Assembly (NCBI GenBank): GCA_030680415.1
Contig: JAUXVE010000090.1
Coordinates: forward strand, 46,692-110,691
Source of the DNA: Rubrivivax sp.
GTDB taxonomy: Bacteria > Pseudomonadota > Gammaproteobacteria > Burkholderiales > Burkholderiaceae_C
Length of the DNA stretch: 64,000 bases
Reading direction: 5' to 3'
A program made the translations under genes and the position numbers. This document shows positions 1-12,104 of this stretch, piece after piece; the first letter of the stretch is position 1; every line of letters starts with the position of its first letter. The notes beneath the pieces are model-generated. The model was not told the origin of the DNA and did no database searches. It was given only the letters and a program-made list of their open reading frames with translations.

Positions 1-978
1 CTGTGGTCCATGGGTCTGGGCGTGGCCGAGGCCATGGACACCGCGCAACGCGGCATGGGCCTCGACTGGCCGACTTCGCTGGAGCTGATCCGCCATTCGA
101 TCGAAGCTGCGCGCGACGTGCCCGGTGCCTTCCTGGCCAGCGGCTGCGGCACCGACCAGCTGGCGCCCGAGGCCGCGCGTTCGGTGGACGACGTGATCCG
201 CGCCTACGAAGAGCCGATGGCCGCCAGCGTGGCGCGGGGCGGCAAGGTGATCGTGCGGGCCCGCCGCGCGCTGGCGCGCGTGGCGCGCAGCCCGGCCGAC
301 TACGAACGCGTCTACGACCGCGTGCTGAGCCAGGCCCGCGAACCGGTGATCCTGCACTGGCTGGGCGACATGTTCGACCCGGCGCTGACAGGCTACTGGG
401 GCAGCGCCGATACCCGCGAGGCCATGGACACGGCGCTGGGCATCATCCAGGCGCACGCGTCCAAGGTCGACGGCATCAAGATCTCGCTGCTCGACAAGGA
501 GCAGGAAATCGCCATGCGCCGCCAGCTGCCGGCCGGCGTGCGCATGTACACCGGCGACGACTTCAACTATGCCGAGCTGATCGCCGGCGACGGCATCGGC
601 AGCGCACCGACGCACCGCCACAGCGACGCACTGCTGGGCATCTTCGACGCCATCGCGCCGGCGGCGAGTGCCGCGCTGGCGGCGCTGGCGGCTGGCGACG
701 AGGCGCGCTTCCACGCCATCCTGGCGCCCACGGTGCCGCTGTCGCGCCACATCTTCCGCGCGCCGACACGGTTCTACAAGACCGGCGTCGTCTTCATGGC
801 CTGGCTGAACGGCCACCAGGACCATTTCGTGATGGTCGGCGGCCAGCAGAGCACGCGTTCCCTGCCGCACCTGTGCGAACTGTTCCGGCTCGCCGACGCG
901 GCAGGCCTGGTGGAAGACCCGGAACGTTCGGTGGCTCGGATGCGCCACCTGCTGGCGCTGCACGGGGTGTCGGCTTGA
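1..978 (+). CDS. DUF993 / dihydrodipicolinate synthase-like protein, 5' end outside window
   Basis: The frame is open from base 1 (Leu-Trp-Ser before the first Met at base 10), so the gene begins upstream; 325 residues are visible and family members are about 380-390 long. The sequence matches the DUF993 family of aldolase-like TIM barrels related to dihydrodipicolinate synthase. A lysine in DGIKISLLD (about residue 160 of the visible part) sits where the Schiff-base lysine is expected, followed by GDDFNYAEL. Members lie in sugar or polyol catabolism operons with isomerases and dehydrogenases, and the next gene here is a sugar phosphate isomerase overlapping by 4 bases, so a role in carbohydrate breakdown is likely. 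The reaction and substrate are unknown. Confidence 0.8.
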   Translation: MWSMGLGVAEAMDTAQRGMGLDWPTSLELIRHSIEAARDVPGAFLASGCGTDQLAPEAARSVDDVIRAYEEPMAASVARGGKVIVRARRALARVARSPADYERVYDRVLSQAREPVILHWLGDMFDPALTGYWGSADTREAMDTALGIIQAHASKVDGIKISLLDKEQEIAMRRQLPAGVRMYTGDDFNYAELIAGDGIGSAPTHRHSDALLGIFDAIAPAASAALAALAAGDEARFHAILAPTVPLSRHIFRAPTRFYKTGVVFMAWLNGHQDHFVMVGGQQSTRSLPHLCELFRLADAAGLVEDPERSVARMRHLLALHGVSA

Positions 979-1853
979 GGGACTTCACCGCCGACCACCG
1001 CTGGCTGTCGATCAACACCGCCACGGTGCGCAAGCAGCGCGGGCAGGACTGGCCGCTGCTGCAGATCCTGGACGCCTGCGCGGCGCGCGGCATCCGCGCC
1101 GTCTCGCCCTGGCGCGACCAGGTCCACGCCGCCGGGCTGGCAGCCACGGCACGCGCGGTGAAGTCGCACGGCTTCGAGCTGTCGGGCTACTGCCGCGGCG
1201 GCATGTTCACCTACAGCAGCGACGCCGGCCGCCAGGCCGTGCGCGACGACAACCGGCGCGCGCTCGACGAAGCCTGCGAACTCGGCGCCGCCTGTCTGGT
1301 GCTGGTGGTCGGTGGCCTGCCCGGCGCGCTGGCCGGGCGCCCGGCGCACAAGGACCTGGCCGCTGCGCGCGCGCAGGTCGCCGAGAGCGTGGCCGCGCTG
1401 CTGACCGACGCGCGTGAACGCGGCATGCCGCTGGCCATCGAGCCGCTGCACCCGATGTACGCCGCCGACCGCGCCTGCATCAACACGCTGGAGCAGGCGC
1501 TGGACCTGTGCGACGCGCTGGACCCCGGGCGCAGCGGCGCCATCGGCGTGGCGGTGGACGCCTACCACGTCTGGTGGGACCCCAAGCTGGCGCAGCAGAT
1601 CGCGCGCGCCGGCCGCGAAAGGCTGCTCGCCCTGCACGTCTGCGACTGGCTGGTGCCGACCACCGACCTGCTAGAGGACCGCGGCATGATGGGCGACGGC
1701 GTGATCGACCTGCGCGGTCTGCGCGCGCTGGTCGAGGCGCAGGGCTACGCGGGCTACAGCGAGGTCGAGATCTTCTCGGCCAAGAACTGGTGGCAGCGCG
1801 ATGGCGGCGAGGTGCTCGACACCTGCATCCAGCGCCACCGCGACTGCGTCTGA
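975..1853 (+). CDS. Sugar phosphate isomerase/epimerase family protein
   Basis: 292 residues, an AP-endonuclease-2-type TIM barrel. Recognisable stretches are AVSPWRDQ near the N-terminus, AIEPLHPMY (metal-ligand Glu) and VDAYHVWWDP (Asp/His ligands), with a terminal region containing SEVEIFS. The start is a TTG whose last two bases form the beginning of the upstream TGA stop (TTGA), so the two genes are probably translationally coupled. No ATG or GTG gives the correct N-terminus. Families of this type isomerise or epimerise keto-sugars or inosose-like compounds; together with the upstream DUF993 protein it marks the end of a carbohydrate catabolic operon whose beginning lies outside the window. 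Confidence 0.8.
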   Translation: MRDFTADHRWLSINTATVRKQRGQDWPLLQILDACAARGIRAVSPWRDQVHAAGLAATARAVKSHGFELSGYCRGGMFTYSSDAGRQAVRDDNRRALDEACELGAACLVLVVGGLPGALAGRPAHKDLAAARAQVAESVAALLTDARERGMPLAIEPLHPMYAADRACINTLEQALDLCDALDPGRSGAIGVAVDAYHVWWDPKLAQQIARAGRERLLALHVCDWLVPTTDLLEDRGMMGDGVIDLRGLRALVEAQGYAGYSEVEIFSAKNWWQRDGGEVLDTCIQRHRDCV

Positions 1854-1885
1854 TACCGGAGTGCGACCGACGATTCAGGAACTGT

Positions 1886-2198
1886 CCCCTCTCCCGCCCA
1901 GCGGGAGAGACCTATGCGTCACTTGGCGGCGCCGGCTCGTTACCAGGAACCGCGGGTATTGCCCCCTCTCCCACTTGTGGGAGAGGGTTGGGGTGAGGGT
2001 CGTGCGTGCCCCTCCCACCCTCACCCCAGCCCTCTCCCGCCCAGGCGGGAGAGGGGGCCATGCAGTCCACATGGGTGCATGGTTCCTGGGTAGGGTTGGG
2101 GTGAGGGTCGTGCGTGCCCCTCCCACCCTCACCCCAGCCCTCTCCCGCCCAGGCGGGAGAGGGGGCCATACAGTTCACACCGGTGCAGGTTCCTGGGT
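1886..2198. repeat. REP-like palindromic repeat cluster with a 108-bp tandem duplication
   Basis: Several palindromes of the form CCCTCTCCC...GGGAGAGGG, each next to CCCTCACCCC or its complement, occupy this intergenic stretch. A first short one lies at 1886-1910. A unit at 1984-2091 is repeated head to tail at 2092-2198 with an offset of exactly 108 bases and only a few changes at its 3' end. Related palindromes occur at 12105-12210. No gene lies between 1854 and 2256; the open frames there are made of the repeat. Such elements are common between genes in Proteobacteria and may act as transcription terminators or mRNA-stabilising hairpins. Confidence 0.85.
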
Positions 2199-2256
2199 AG
2201 GGGGAACGGCCCGCATCGCCCGCTTGCCTTCTTGTGCGTTCGTACGCGATGCCGTA

Positions 2257-3504
2257 TCAGGCAGCAGCCGCCGGCGACGGCGCCGGCCGCCAGCGGCGCT
2301 TGACGTTGAACGCAGTGGCGATCAGCACCAGATGTGCCAGCGCCACGCCGAGCCAGACGCCGCGGTAGGCACCGGCGTCCATCAGCGCGCCAAAGACCAG
2401 CGGCGCGATCGTCATGCCGACGTCCAGGCCCGAATAGACGACGCCGTAGACACGCCCGGTGGCGCCCGCCGGCGTCGCCTGCTTGACGAGCAGGTCGCGC
2501 GATGGGCCGGCGATGCCGCCGCCGAAGCCCATCACGCCGAACAGCACCGGCACCATGATCGCCGGCCAGCTGCCCAGGCCGATGAGCAGCGCCACGGTGG
2601 CCGAGATGCCGAAGCCCGTGGCCACGATGCGCGCGCTGCGTTGCGGGTCGCGCACCAGGTAGCCGCCGAAGACCATGCCCGCCGCCGCGCAGGCCATGTA
2701 GATCGACAGGCACACCGCCACCTGCGCCGCCGGCACGCCATGCAACTGGCCTGCCGCCGCCGGCGCGAAGGTCTGCAGGCTGCCCAGTGCCAGCGCAAAG
2801 ACGAAGAAGAAGGCGAAACACGACCACACCGCCGGCAGGCGCAGGAAGTCGAAAGTGCTGGCGCTGGCGGCAGCCGGTGTGCCCTGTACGGCTGCAGCCG
2901 CCGGCGGCGCCGCTTCGACGACCAGCCAGGCCCGCAACAACCACACGCCCACCAGCGCGGCGGCCACGAGCCCGGCCACCGCGAACAGCGCCGCGCGCCA
3001 GGAACCGGTGCCATGCGCGATGCCGACCACGAATACCGGCGCCAGCGCCCAGCCCAGGTTGCCCGAGATGCCGTGCGCGGCATACGCATGCCCCAGGCGC
3101 GGCGCGCTGACGCGGGCGTTGAGGATGGAAAAGTCCACCGGGTGGAAGACGCAGTTGCCCAGCCCGGCCAGCGCCATGAAGACCAGCATCACGGCGTACG
3201 ACGGGCTGGCGCCCAGGCCGAGCGCGGCGACGCCGATCAGTGCCAGGCCGCCGTAGAGCACCCGCGTCGCGCCATAGCGATCGACGACAAAGCCGGCCAG
3301 CGCCTGGCCCAGGAACGAAACGACGAAGAACACCGACATCAGGGCCCCGAGCTGCGTGTTGCTGAGGCCGAAGGAGACACCGATCCACGGAAACAGCGGC
3401 GGCACAATGAGCTGGCAGAAGTGCGACAGGCCATGCGCAATGCTGACGACGCCGATCGTCGACGCGTCGTGGCGCAGCGGTGCGGTGGCGGTCAGGGTGG
3501 CCAT
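2257..3504 (-). CDS. MFS transporter (fosmidomycin-resistance-like family)
   Basis: About 415 residues with twelve hydrophobic segments, in two halves separated by an Ala-rich linker near residue 205. The loop between segments 2 and 3 carries DRYGATR, the usual MFS D-R-[YF]-G-x-R motif. The N-terminal [12 protein letters not shown] resembles fosmidomycin-resistance-type (Fsr) exporters. Inner-membrane efflux or uptake of a small molecule is expected; the substrate is unknown. The start is set at the ATG giving [10 protein letters not shown]; an upstream ATG at 3540 would add 12 residues, with an AGGA only about 2 bases before it. The gene is divergent from nadA, leaving roughly 100 bases for both promoters. 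Confidence 0.8.
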   Translation of the reverse strand: MATLTATAPLRHDASTIGVVSIAHGLSHFCQLIVPPLFPWIGVSFGLSNTQLGALMSVFFVVSFLGQALAGFVVDRYGATRVLYGGLALIGVAALGLGASPSYAVMLVFMALAGLGNCVFHPVDFSILNARVSAPRLGHAYAAHGISGNLGWALAPVFVVGIAHGTGSWRAALFAVAGLVAAALVGVWLLRAWLVVEAAPPAAAAVQGTPAAASASTFDFLRLPAVWSCFAFFFVFALALGSLQTFAPAAAGQLHGVPAAQVAVCLSIYMACAAAGMVFGGYLVRDPQRSARIVATGFGISATVALLIGLGSWPAIMVPVLFGVMGFGGGIAGPSRDLLVKQATPAGATGRVYGVVYSGLDVGMTIAPLVFGALMDAGAYRGVWLGVALAHLVLIATAFNVKRRWRPAPSPAAAA

Positions 3505-3605
3505 GGGCGGCGGTCGGTCAGGGCGGGCGCAAGGGGGCATATCCTAAGCCGCCTGTGGCCCTCGTGGGCCGCTACCATTCCGACCCCGAAGGCAAGGACA
3601 CACCG

Positions 3606-4718
3606 ATGACCGCCGTGCTCTACGACTACACCCGGCAGGACGCCCGCGGCGTCTCGTCCACCGCACAGGCCTGGGCCAAGGTGCAGCCGCCGCTGGGCGC
3701 GGCCGAACGGGCCCGGGCCCGCGACCGCGCCGCCGAACTGCTGAAGCAACACAACGCGGTGCTGGTGGCGCACTACTACGTCGACGGCGACCTGCAGGAC
3801 CTGGCGCTGGCCACCGGCGGCTGCGTCGCCGACTCGCTGGAGATGGCGCGCTTCGGCCGCGACCACCCGGCGCGAACGCTGGTGGTGGCCGGCGTGCGCT
3901 TCATGGGCGAAAGCGCCAAGATCCTGTCGCCCGACAAGCGCGTGCTGATGCCCGACCTCGAAGCCACCTGCTCGCTGGACCTGGGCTGCCCAGCAGACGC
4001 CTTTGCGGCCTTCTGTGACGCCCACCCCGAGCGCCAGGTCGTCGTCTACGCCAACACCAGCGCAGCGGTAAAGGCGCGCGCCGACTGGATGGTGACCAGC
4101 TCTTGCGCGCTGGCCATCGTCTCGCACCTGCATGCCCAGGGCCACAAGGTGCTGTGGGCACCCGACCGCCACCTCGGCCGCTGGATCCAGGAGCAAACCG
4201 GCGCCGACATGCTGCTGTGGCAAGGCGACTGCATCGTGCACGACGAATTCAAGGGCCTGGAGCTTGAGCTGCTGCGCCGCCAGCACCCGGGCGCGATGGT
4301 GCTCGTGCACCCCGAGTCGCCGCGCAGCGTGGTGGCGCAGGCCGACGTGGTGGGTTCGACGACGCAGTTGCTCACCGCCGTCGTCAACGGCAGCGCCAGC
4401 ACCTACATCGTCGGCACCGACAAGGGACTCATGCACCGCATGCGCCAGCTGGCACCGGGCAAGACGCTGCTCGAGGCGCCCACCGCCGGCGTCAGCGCCA
4501 CCTGCAAGAGCTGCGCGCACTGCCCGTGGATGGCGATGAACGCGATGCAGGGCGTGGTCGCCTGCCTGGAAGCCGGCAGCGGCGAAGTGCTGGTGCCCGA
4601 ACCGGTGCGCAGCCAGGCGCTGCACTGCATCGAGCGCATGCTCGACTTCGTCCAGGCCCACCCCGGCAGCCTGGCGCTGCCCAAGAGCGGCTTCGTGCCC
4701 AACGTCGGCGTCGCATGA
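3606..4718 (+). CDS. nadA: Quinolinate synthase A
   Basis: 370 residues. Condenses iminoaspartate with dihydroxyacetone phosphate to quinolinate, the second step of de novo NAD synthesis, using an oxygen-sensitive 4Fe-4S cluster. Visible signatures are [12 protein letters not shown] near the N-terminus, [12 protein letters not shown], the first cluster cysteine in [17 protein letters not shown], and the C-terminal [13 protein letters not shown]. An AAGGA lies 7 bases before the ATG, which fixes the start although the frame stays open upstream. The gene overlaps nadC by ATGA, and nadB converges from the other side, so the complete aspartate-to-nicotinate-mononucleotide route is encoded within 4 kb. 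Confidence 0.97.
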   Translation: MTAVLYDYTRQDARGVSSTAQAWAKVQPPLGAAERARARDRAAELLKQHNAVLVAHYYVDGDLQDLALATGGCVADSLEMARFGRDHPARTLVVAGVRFMGESAKILSPDKRVLMPDLEATCSLDLGCPADAFAAFCDAHPERQVVVYANTSAAVKARADWMVTSSCALAIVSHLHAQGHKVLWAPDRHLGRWIQEQTGADMLLWQGDCIVHDEFKGLELELLRRQHPGAMVLVHPESPRSVVAQADVVGSTTQLLTAVVNGSASTYIVGTDKGLMHRMRQLAPGKTLLEAPTAGVSATCKSCAHCPWMAMNAMQGVVACLEAGSGEVLVPEPVRSQALHCIERMLDFVQAHPGSLALPKSGFVPNVGVA

Positions 4719-5590
4719 TGCGTTTCGCCGACCACGACGAGACGCTGGAGGAGGCGCGCCAGCGCAACATCCACGACGCGCTGGCCGAGGACATCGGCAC
4801 CGGCGACTGGACCGGCCGGCTGGTGCCCGCGGGCCAGCAGGTGCAGGCGCGCGTCATCGTGCGCGAGGCCGCCGCGCTGTGCGGCCGCGACTGGTTCGAC
4901 GGCGTCGTTCACGCACTCGACGCCGCGGCGGCGGTCGACTGGCAGGTCGACGAAGGCGCCTGGATGCAGCCGGACCAGACCGTGGTCACGCTGCGCGGCG
5001 ACGCGCGCGCACTGCTCGCGGCCGAACGCCCGGCGCTCAACTTCATCCAGCTGCTGTCGGCCACCGCCACCGTGACGCGCCAGCATGTCGACGCCGTGGC
5101 CGGCGCCTCGCCGCTGCCAGAAGGTTGCGCCATCCTCGACACGCGCAAGACGATTCCGGGGCTGCGGCAGGCGCAGAAGTACGCCGTGCGCGTGGGCGGC
5201 GGACGCAACCAGCGCCTGGCGCTGTGGCACGGCATCCTGATCAAGGAGAACCACATCGCCGCCGCAGGCGGCGTGGCCCAGGTCTTGGCCAACGCGCGCG
5301 CGCTGGACGCCGGCGTCGAGATCCAGATCGAGGTCGAGACGCTGGCGCAGTTGCAGGAAGCGCTGGCCGCCGGTGCCACTAGCGTGCTGCTCGACAACTT
5401 CGACCTCCAGCGCATGCGCGAGGCCGTGGCCCTCAACGCCGGCCGCGCGCTGCTCGAGGTCTCGGGCAGCGTGCAGATCGATCAGCTGCGCGCCATCGCC
5501 GCCACGGGCGTGCACCGCATTTCGATCGGCAGGCTGACCAAGGACCTGCGCGCGGTCGACTTCTCGATGCGCGTGCTGGGCCCGGCCTGA
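4715..5590 (+). CDS. nadC: Nicotinate-nucleotide pyrophosphorylase (carboxylating)
   Basis: 291 residues. Converts quinolinate and PRPP to nicotinate mononucleotide, CO2 and pyrophosphate. Family hallmarks are [11 protein letters not shown] at the N-terminus, [23 protein letters not shown] and HGILIKENH (substrate-binding Arg, His and Lys residues), IEVETL, LDNF and EVSGSV. The start is the ATG in the ATGATG that overlaps the nadA stop; the second ATG three bases on is an equally possible initiator. It is translationally coupled to nadA. A GC-rich inverted repeat follows the stop, before convergent nadB. Confidence 0.97.
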   Translation: MMRFADHDETLEEARQRNIHDALAEDIGTGDWTGRLVPAGQQVQARVIVREAAALCGRDWFDGVVHALDAAAAVDWQVDEGAWMQPDQTVVTLRGDARALLAAERPALNFIQLLSATATVTRQHVDAVAGASPLPEGCAILDTRKTIPGLRQAQKYAVRVGGGRNQRLALWHGILIKENHIAAAGGVAQVLANARALDAGVEIQIEVETLAQLQEALAAGATSVLLDNFDLQRMREAVALNAGRALLEVSGSVQIDQLRAIAATGVHRISIGRLTKDLRAVDFSMRVLGPA

Positions 5591-5606
5591 ACCGCGCGTT
5601 TCAGCC

Positions 5607-5625
5607 CGGCCCGCGTCGCGGGCCC
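5607..5625. terminator. GC-rich hairpin between convergent nadC and nadB
   Basis: The sequence reads GGCCCGCG-T-CGCGGGCC (5608-5624) and would fold as a short GC stem. It lies 17 bases after the nadC stop and touches the nadB stop, the expected place for a shared bidirectional terminator. There is no T-run on either strand, so it is only a candidate. Confidence 0.35.
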
Positions 5626-7277
5626 TAGCGCGGCTCGCTGCGTGCCGGCCGCGTCAGCACGGTCGGGAAGCTCACCGGCAGCGCGTGCGGGAAGTCGCGG
5701 CTGTAGTGCAGTCCGACGCTTTCGTGGCGGCGCAGCGCCGAGCGCACGATGAGCTCGGCACACACCACCAGGTTGCGCAGCTCGAGCAGGTCGCGGTTGA
5801 CGCGGAAGTTGGCGTAGTAGTCGTCGATCTCGCCGCGCAGCAGCTTGATGCGGTGCAGTGCGCGCTCCAGCCGCCTGGTCGTGCGCACGATGCCGACGTA
5901 GTTCCACATCAGCAGCCGCAGCTCGTCCCAGTTGTGCGAGATGACGACCTGCTCGTCGGCATCCTCGACCTGGCTTTCGTCCCAGGGCGGCAGTGGCGGC
6001 AACACCAGCGGCGGCTCGCGCAGGATGCGCTCGGCACAGCTGCGGCCCAGCACCACGCATTCGAGCAGCGAATTGCTGGCCAGCCGGTTGGCACCGTGCA
6101 GCCCGGTGTAGGTGGCCTCGCCCACGGCATACAGTCCCGGCAGGTCGGTGCGGCCCTCGAGGTCGGTGACGACGCCGCCGCAGGTGTAGTGCGCCGCCGG
6201 CACCACCGGGATCGGCTGGCGCGCGATGTCGATGCCCAGTTGCAGGCAGCGCGCGTGGATGGTCGGGAAGTGCTCCTTGAGGAAGGTCTCGCCGAGGTGC
6301 GTGGCGTCCAGCCACACATGGTCCAGGCCGTGTTTCTTCATCTCGAAGTCGATCGCGCGCGCCACGATGTCGCGCGGCGCCAGTTCGGCGCGTTCGTCGT
6401 GCGCCGGCATGAAACGCGTGCCGCCGTGGTCGCCCTGCCGGGTGATGGGCAGCGTGAGGTGGGCGCCCTCGCCGCGCAGCGCCTCGGTGATGAGGAAGGT
6501 GCGATCCTTGGGGTGGTACAGGCAGGTCGGGTGGAACTGGATGAATTCCATGTTGCCGACCCGGCAGCCGGCGCGCCAGGCCATCGCGATGCCGTCGCCG
6601 GTGGCGGTGTCGGGGTTGCTGGTGTAGCGGTAGACCTTGCCCACGCCGCCGGTGGCCAGCACCACCGCGGCGGCGGGCAGGGTCTCGACGCGGCCGTTGT
6701 CGATGTCCAGCGCATACACGCCCCAGCAGCGCGGCCCTGCGTCGGCCTGTGGCGCGCGTTTGAGATGGCGCGAGGTCACCACGTCGACCGCCATCCAGCG
6801 CTCGCGCAGCGTGATGTTGGGGTGGGCGCGGGCACGCGCCAGCAGCGCGTCCTGAATCGCGCGGCCGGTGGCGTCGGCGGCGTGCGCGATGCGGCGCACC
6901 GCGTGGCCGCCTTCGCGCGTCAGGTGCAGGCCCAGCGGGCCGCTGGGGTCGCCGGAAAACGGCACGCCGGCGTCGACCAGCCATTGCACGGCGCTTGCGC
7001 TGTTCTCGGCAATGAAGCGGGCTGCGCGCTCGTCCACCAGCCCGGCGCCGGCGTCCTGGGTGTCGTGCACGTGCGAGGCGATGCTGTCGTCGGAGCCCAG
7101 CACACCGACGATGCCGCCCTGCGCCCAGGCGGTGGCGCTCTCGTCGAGCTGGCGCTTGGCGAGCACGATCACCGGCACGCGGTCGGCCAGCAGCAGGGCC
7201 GTGGCCAGCCCGCCGAGGCCGGCACCGACGACGACCACGGGTGCCACGGCAGCGGCTTCGTTGGGCTTGGCATTCAT
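5625..7277 (-). CDS. nadB: L-aspartate oxidase
   Basis: 550 residues. FAD enzyme that oxidises L-aspartate to iminoaspartate, the substrate of NadA. The N-terminal dinucleotide-binding motif is [17 protein letters not shown]; further marks of the succinate dehydrogenase/fumarate reductase flavoprotein family are [47 protein letters not shown] and the [15 protein letters not shown] block, with [15 protein letters not shown] near the C-terminus. The start is the ATG before NAKPNEAA; the frame extends 27 codons further upstream without similarity. It converges on nadC. Confidence 0.96.
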   Translation of the reverse strand: MNAKPNEAAAVAPVVVVGAGLGGLATALLLADRVPVIVLAKRQLDESATAWAQGGIVGVLGSDDSIASHVHDTQDAGAGLVDERAARFIAENSASAVQWLVDAGVPFSGDPSGPLGLHLTREGGHAVRRIAHAADATGRAIQDALLARARAHPNITLRERWMAVDVVTSRHLKRAPQADAGPRCWGVYALDIDNGRVETLPAAAVVLATGGVGKVYRYTSNPDTATGDGIAMAWRAGCRVGNMEFIQFHPTCLYHPKDRTFLITEALRGEGAHLTLPITRQGDHGGTRFMPAHDERAELAPRDIVARAIDFEMKKHGLDHVWLDATHLGETFLKEHFPTIHARCLQLGIDIARQPIPVVPAAHYTCGGVVTDLEGRTDLPGLYAVGEATYTGLHGANRLASNSLLECVVLGRSCAERILREPPLVLPPLPPWDESQVEDADEQVVISHNWDELRLLMWNYVGIVRTTRRLERALHRIKLLRGEIDDYYANFRVNRDLLELRNLVVCAELIVRSALRRHESVGLHYSRDFPHALPVSFPTVLTRPARSEPR

Positions 7278-7398
7278 GGCGTGGAGTGTCGACGATGCGT
7301 GCGCAGGGGATCGGATTCTAGGAGCCTGTCCCACCCAGCACGCACGCGCGCACGGCACGGCCGCGCACCGGGTCCCGGGCGCCGCCGTACCCCGGCGC

Positions 7399-10002
<2,604 letters not shown>

Positions 10003-10085
10003 GAACAAGTCCTCCGGGTTGCAGCCAAGGTGGGGCTGGCCACGGACGATTCAAGCCGCAACACGCAAACCGGCATTGAGGCGAC

Positions 10086-11354
10086 TCAAGGCGCACGCTC
10101 GGCGTGGTGCTGCTCGATGGCCTCGTCGCGCTCGCCCGCTTCGTACAGGCATTCACGCCCGAGCCGGTCGATGCACAGCTCGGCCGTCCACGGCAGCATC
10201 AGGCTGCCGCAACGGCTGTCGCGGTACAGCCGCTCCAGCGGCAGGCTCTTGAGCATGCTCTGGCCGCCGCAGGTGCGGATGGCCAGCCGCGCGATGTCGT
10301 TGGCGTTCTCCATGATCGCGTAGTGCGCGGCGTACAGCCGCATGCGCGTGTCCTTGTCGGGGTCGACCGCGGCGTCGCGCGCGTTGTGCAGGAACAGCGC
10401 GCGCGTCTGCTCGAGCTTGATGCGCATCTCGGCCACTGCCGCCTGCTTGGTGGGATACATGCGGCGCTTCACCGGCGGCATGCCCGGCACCTCGGCGCGC
10501 AGGTAGGCCACCGTGAAGTCATAGGCCGCCTGCGCGATGCCCATGTAGGTGGGCGACAGCGTGGCGAACATGTGCGGGAAGCGCGCCGCGGCCTGGAAGT
10601 ACAGGCCCTCGGGCATCAGCCGCGCGCTGTGCGGCACCCGCACGTTGTCCAGCAGCAGCGTGCGGCTGACCGTGCCGCGCATGCCCAGCGGGTCCCAGTC
10701 GCCCACCACCTGCACGCCGGGCGCGTCGGCCGGCACGGCGAGATACAGCGAATCGCACTGTGTACCTCTCATCTGGCCGGGCTTGTCCAGCGTGCACAGC
10801 ACGCCGTAGTAGTCGGCGGCGCCGGCAAGCGAGGCAAAGATCTTCTTGCCGCTGACCTCGTAGCCACCGTCCACCGGCCGCGCCAGCGTGCCCCACGGCG
10901 CCTTGCCGGCGGCCGCCGCACCGCCTTCGTTGAACGGCTGCGAATAGACCTTGCCGTGGTGCACGATGCGCTCGTAGTGGATGGCGCGGTTGTGTTCGTG
11001 GTCGGCGCGCTGCCCGGGGCTCATGTCCAGCGCATCGGCGATGAAGCCGGCCCACATCGTCGAGCTCACGTGCATGTTGTAGGTCAGCGCGGTGGCACCG
11101 CAGTGGCGGCCGATCTCGGCGGCCACCATGACGTAGGTCGCGAAGTCGGCGCCCATCCCGCCGTGCGACTGCGGCACGCAGATGCCCAGCAGGCCGGCCT
11201 GGCGCAGGTCTTCGTAGTTCTCGAACGGGAAGCTCGCCTCGCGGTCGTGCAGGGCGGCGCGCGGCGCGAACTTCTCGCTGCCCAGCCTGGCGGCGAGTTC
11301 GATCAGTTCACGCTGCTGCGCAGTGAGTTGCTGCGCATTGCCGGCGATGTGCAT
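10086..11354 (-). CDS. Acyl-CoA dehydrogenase-fold flavoprotein lacking the usual catalytic Glu
   Basis: 422 residues with the acyl-CoA dehydrogenase fold (N-terminal helical domain with PQSHGGMGADFATY, middle beta domain with VSGKKIFASLAG, C-terminal helical domain with IRTCGGQSMLK). The C-terminal loop that normally reads EGT reads LPWTAEL here, and the alternative helix-G position of isovaleryl-CoA dehydrogenase (LERLVL) reads MFATLSPTYMG, so neither known catalytic Glu position is filled. Related folds include two-component FMN monooxygenases such as HsaA and DszC, and a flavin reductase gene lies just upstream. An oxygenase-type role is therefore possible; a plain dehydrogenase is not excluded. 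The start ATG has AGGAGA about 8 bases upstream. Confidence 0.75.
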   Translation of the reverse strand: MHIAGNAQQLTAQQRELIELAARLGSEKFAPRAALHDREASFPFENYEDLRQAGLLGICVPQSHGGMGADFATYVMVAAEIGRHCGATALTYNMHVSSTMWAGFIADALDMSPGQRADHEHNRAIHYERIVHHGKVYSQPFNEGGAAAAGKAPWGTLARPVDGGYEVSGKKIFASLAGAADYYGVLCTLDKPGQMRGTQCDSLYLAVPADAPGVQVVGDWDPLGMRGTVSRTLLLDNVRVPHSARLMPEGLYFQAAARFPHMFATLSPTYMGIAQAAYDFTVAYLRAEVPGMPPVKRRMYPTKQAAVAEMRIKLEQTRALFLHNARDAAVDPDKDTRMRLYAAHYAIMENANDIARLAIRTCGGQSMLKSLPLERLYRDSRCGSLMLPWTAELCIDRLGRECLYEAGERDEAIEQHHAERAP

Positions 11355-11367
11355 GGGCCGTCTCCTT

Positions 11368-11420
11368 AGAGGTTGAGAGGCCATCCCATGCACCCGCGCA
11401 GGGGTGGCCTCTCAACCTCT
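11368..11420. repeat. Long inverted repeat (20-bp arms, one mismatch)
   Basis: Left arm 11368-11387 (AGAGGTTGAGAGGCCATCCC) and right arm 11401-11420 are inverted copies differing at one base, with a 13-base loop. The right arm ends on the stop codon of the hydrolase remnant, and the left arm ends about 14 bases before the start of the dehydrogenase-like gene. It could act as a terminator or attenuator on the minus strand, but no T-run follows it. Confidence 0.8.
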
Positions 11421-11560
11421 CAGTGGGCCTGGAAGTGCCGCTGCAGGAAGGACAAGACGGCGGTATTGAAGGCGGCCGGCTGTTCGACATCGGCGATGTG
11501 ACCGGCGTCGCCCAGGCATCGGAACTCGGCAGCCGGGATGCGCGACGCCATGCGCTGCAT
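11420..11560 (-). pseudogene. C-terminal remnant of an alpha/beta hydrolase
   Basis: 46 residues from an ATG with GGAGG 9 bases upstream to a TGA. The sequence (MASRIPAAEF, LGDAGHIADVEQPAAFN, VLSFLQRHF) is the typical last strand-helix unit of an alpha/beta hydrolase of the 3-oxoadipate enol-lactonase/BioH type, with the catalytic His in DAGHIA. The nucleophile and acid residues and the other roughly 200 residues are missing. It starts about 20 bases after the flavin reductase stop. It may still be translated from its own ribosome site, but cannot be an active hydrolase. Confidence 0.6.
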
Positions 11561-11579
11561 GTCCACTTGGCCTCCAGCC

Positions 11580-12068
11580 TCACAGGATTTCCCCCAGCAA
11601 GCGGTAGTGCCCGGACTGGAACACCAGCGGCGGCAGCGCCGTCTCGCTGCAGGCCAGCACCCGGCCGATGAACAGGCGGTGGTCGCCGGCGACCTGCTGC
11701 GACACCGTCGCGCACTCGAACACCGCCGTGCAGCCGGCGAGCACCGGCGTGCCGTGTCCGCCCAGCGCCCAGGCGCCTTCGCTGAAGCGGCCTTCGGCGA
11801 CCGATGCGAACCGCCGCGACAGGTCGACCTGCGCCTCGGCCAGCACGTTGACGGCGAAGCGTGGCGCGGTGAGGAAGGCTTCCAGGCTCGGGCTCGGTTC
11901 GCGCAAGGACCACAGCACCAGCGGCGGGTCGAGCGAAAGCGAGTTGAACGAGTTGGCGGTGAGGCCGACGAAGGCACCCGCCTCGTCGACGCAGCTGATG
12001 ATGGTGACGCCGGTGGTGAAGCGGCCGAGCGCGTTGCGCAGGTGGCGGGTGTCGATCGGGTGGGCCAT
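11580..12068 (-). CDS. Flavin reductase (HpaC/DIM6-NTAB family)
   Basis: 162 residues of the short flavin reductase domain: ALGRFTTGVTIISC at the N-terminus, GLTANSFNSLSLDPPLVLW (flavin-binding signature), FAVNVLAEAQ, and DHRLFIGRV near the end. Such proteins use NAD(P)H to supply reduced FMN or FAD to a separate monooxygenase. The next minus-strand intact gene is an acyl-CoA-dehydrogenase-fold protein, a natural partner. The start at MAHPIDTRHL follows family alignment; the upstream in-frame extension runs into repeat DNA. The pairing is inferred from order only. Confidence 0.85.
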   Translation of the reverse strand: MAHPIDTRHLRNALGRFTTGVTIISCVDEAGAFVGLTANSFNSLSLDPPLVLWSLREPSPSLEAFLTAPRFAVNVLAEAQVDLSRRFASVAEGRFSEGAWALGGHGTPVLAGCTAVFECATVSQQVAGDHRLFIGRVLACSETALPPLVFQSGHYRLLGEIL

Positions 12069-12104
12069 GGGGCGCGACTCAGAGAGGGCCGGTCTCTCGC
12101 ACTT

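Noticed and set aside
3..974. Long plus-strand reading frame fused in front of the sugar isomerase
   Set aside because: It is an Arg/Gly-rich shadow of the DUF993 gene in another frame; the isomerase similarity begins only at the TTG at 975.
1886..2198. CRISPR array
   Set aside because: The repeat units are internally palindromic, 108 bases long and tandem without unique spacers; no cas genes are present anywhere in the window.
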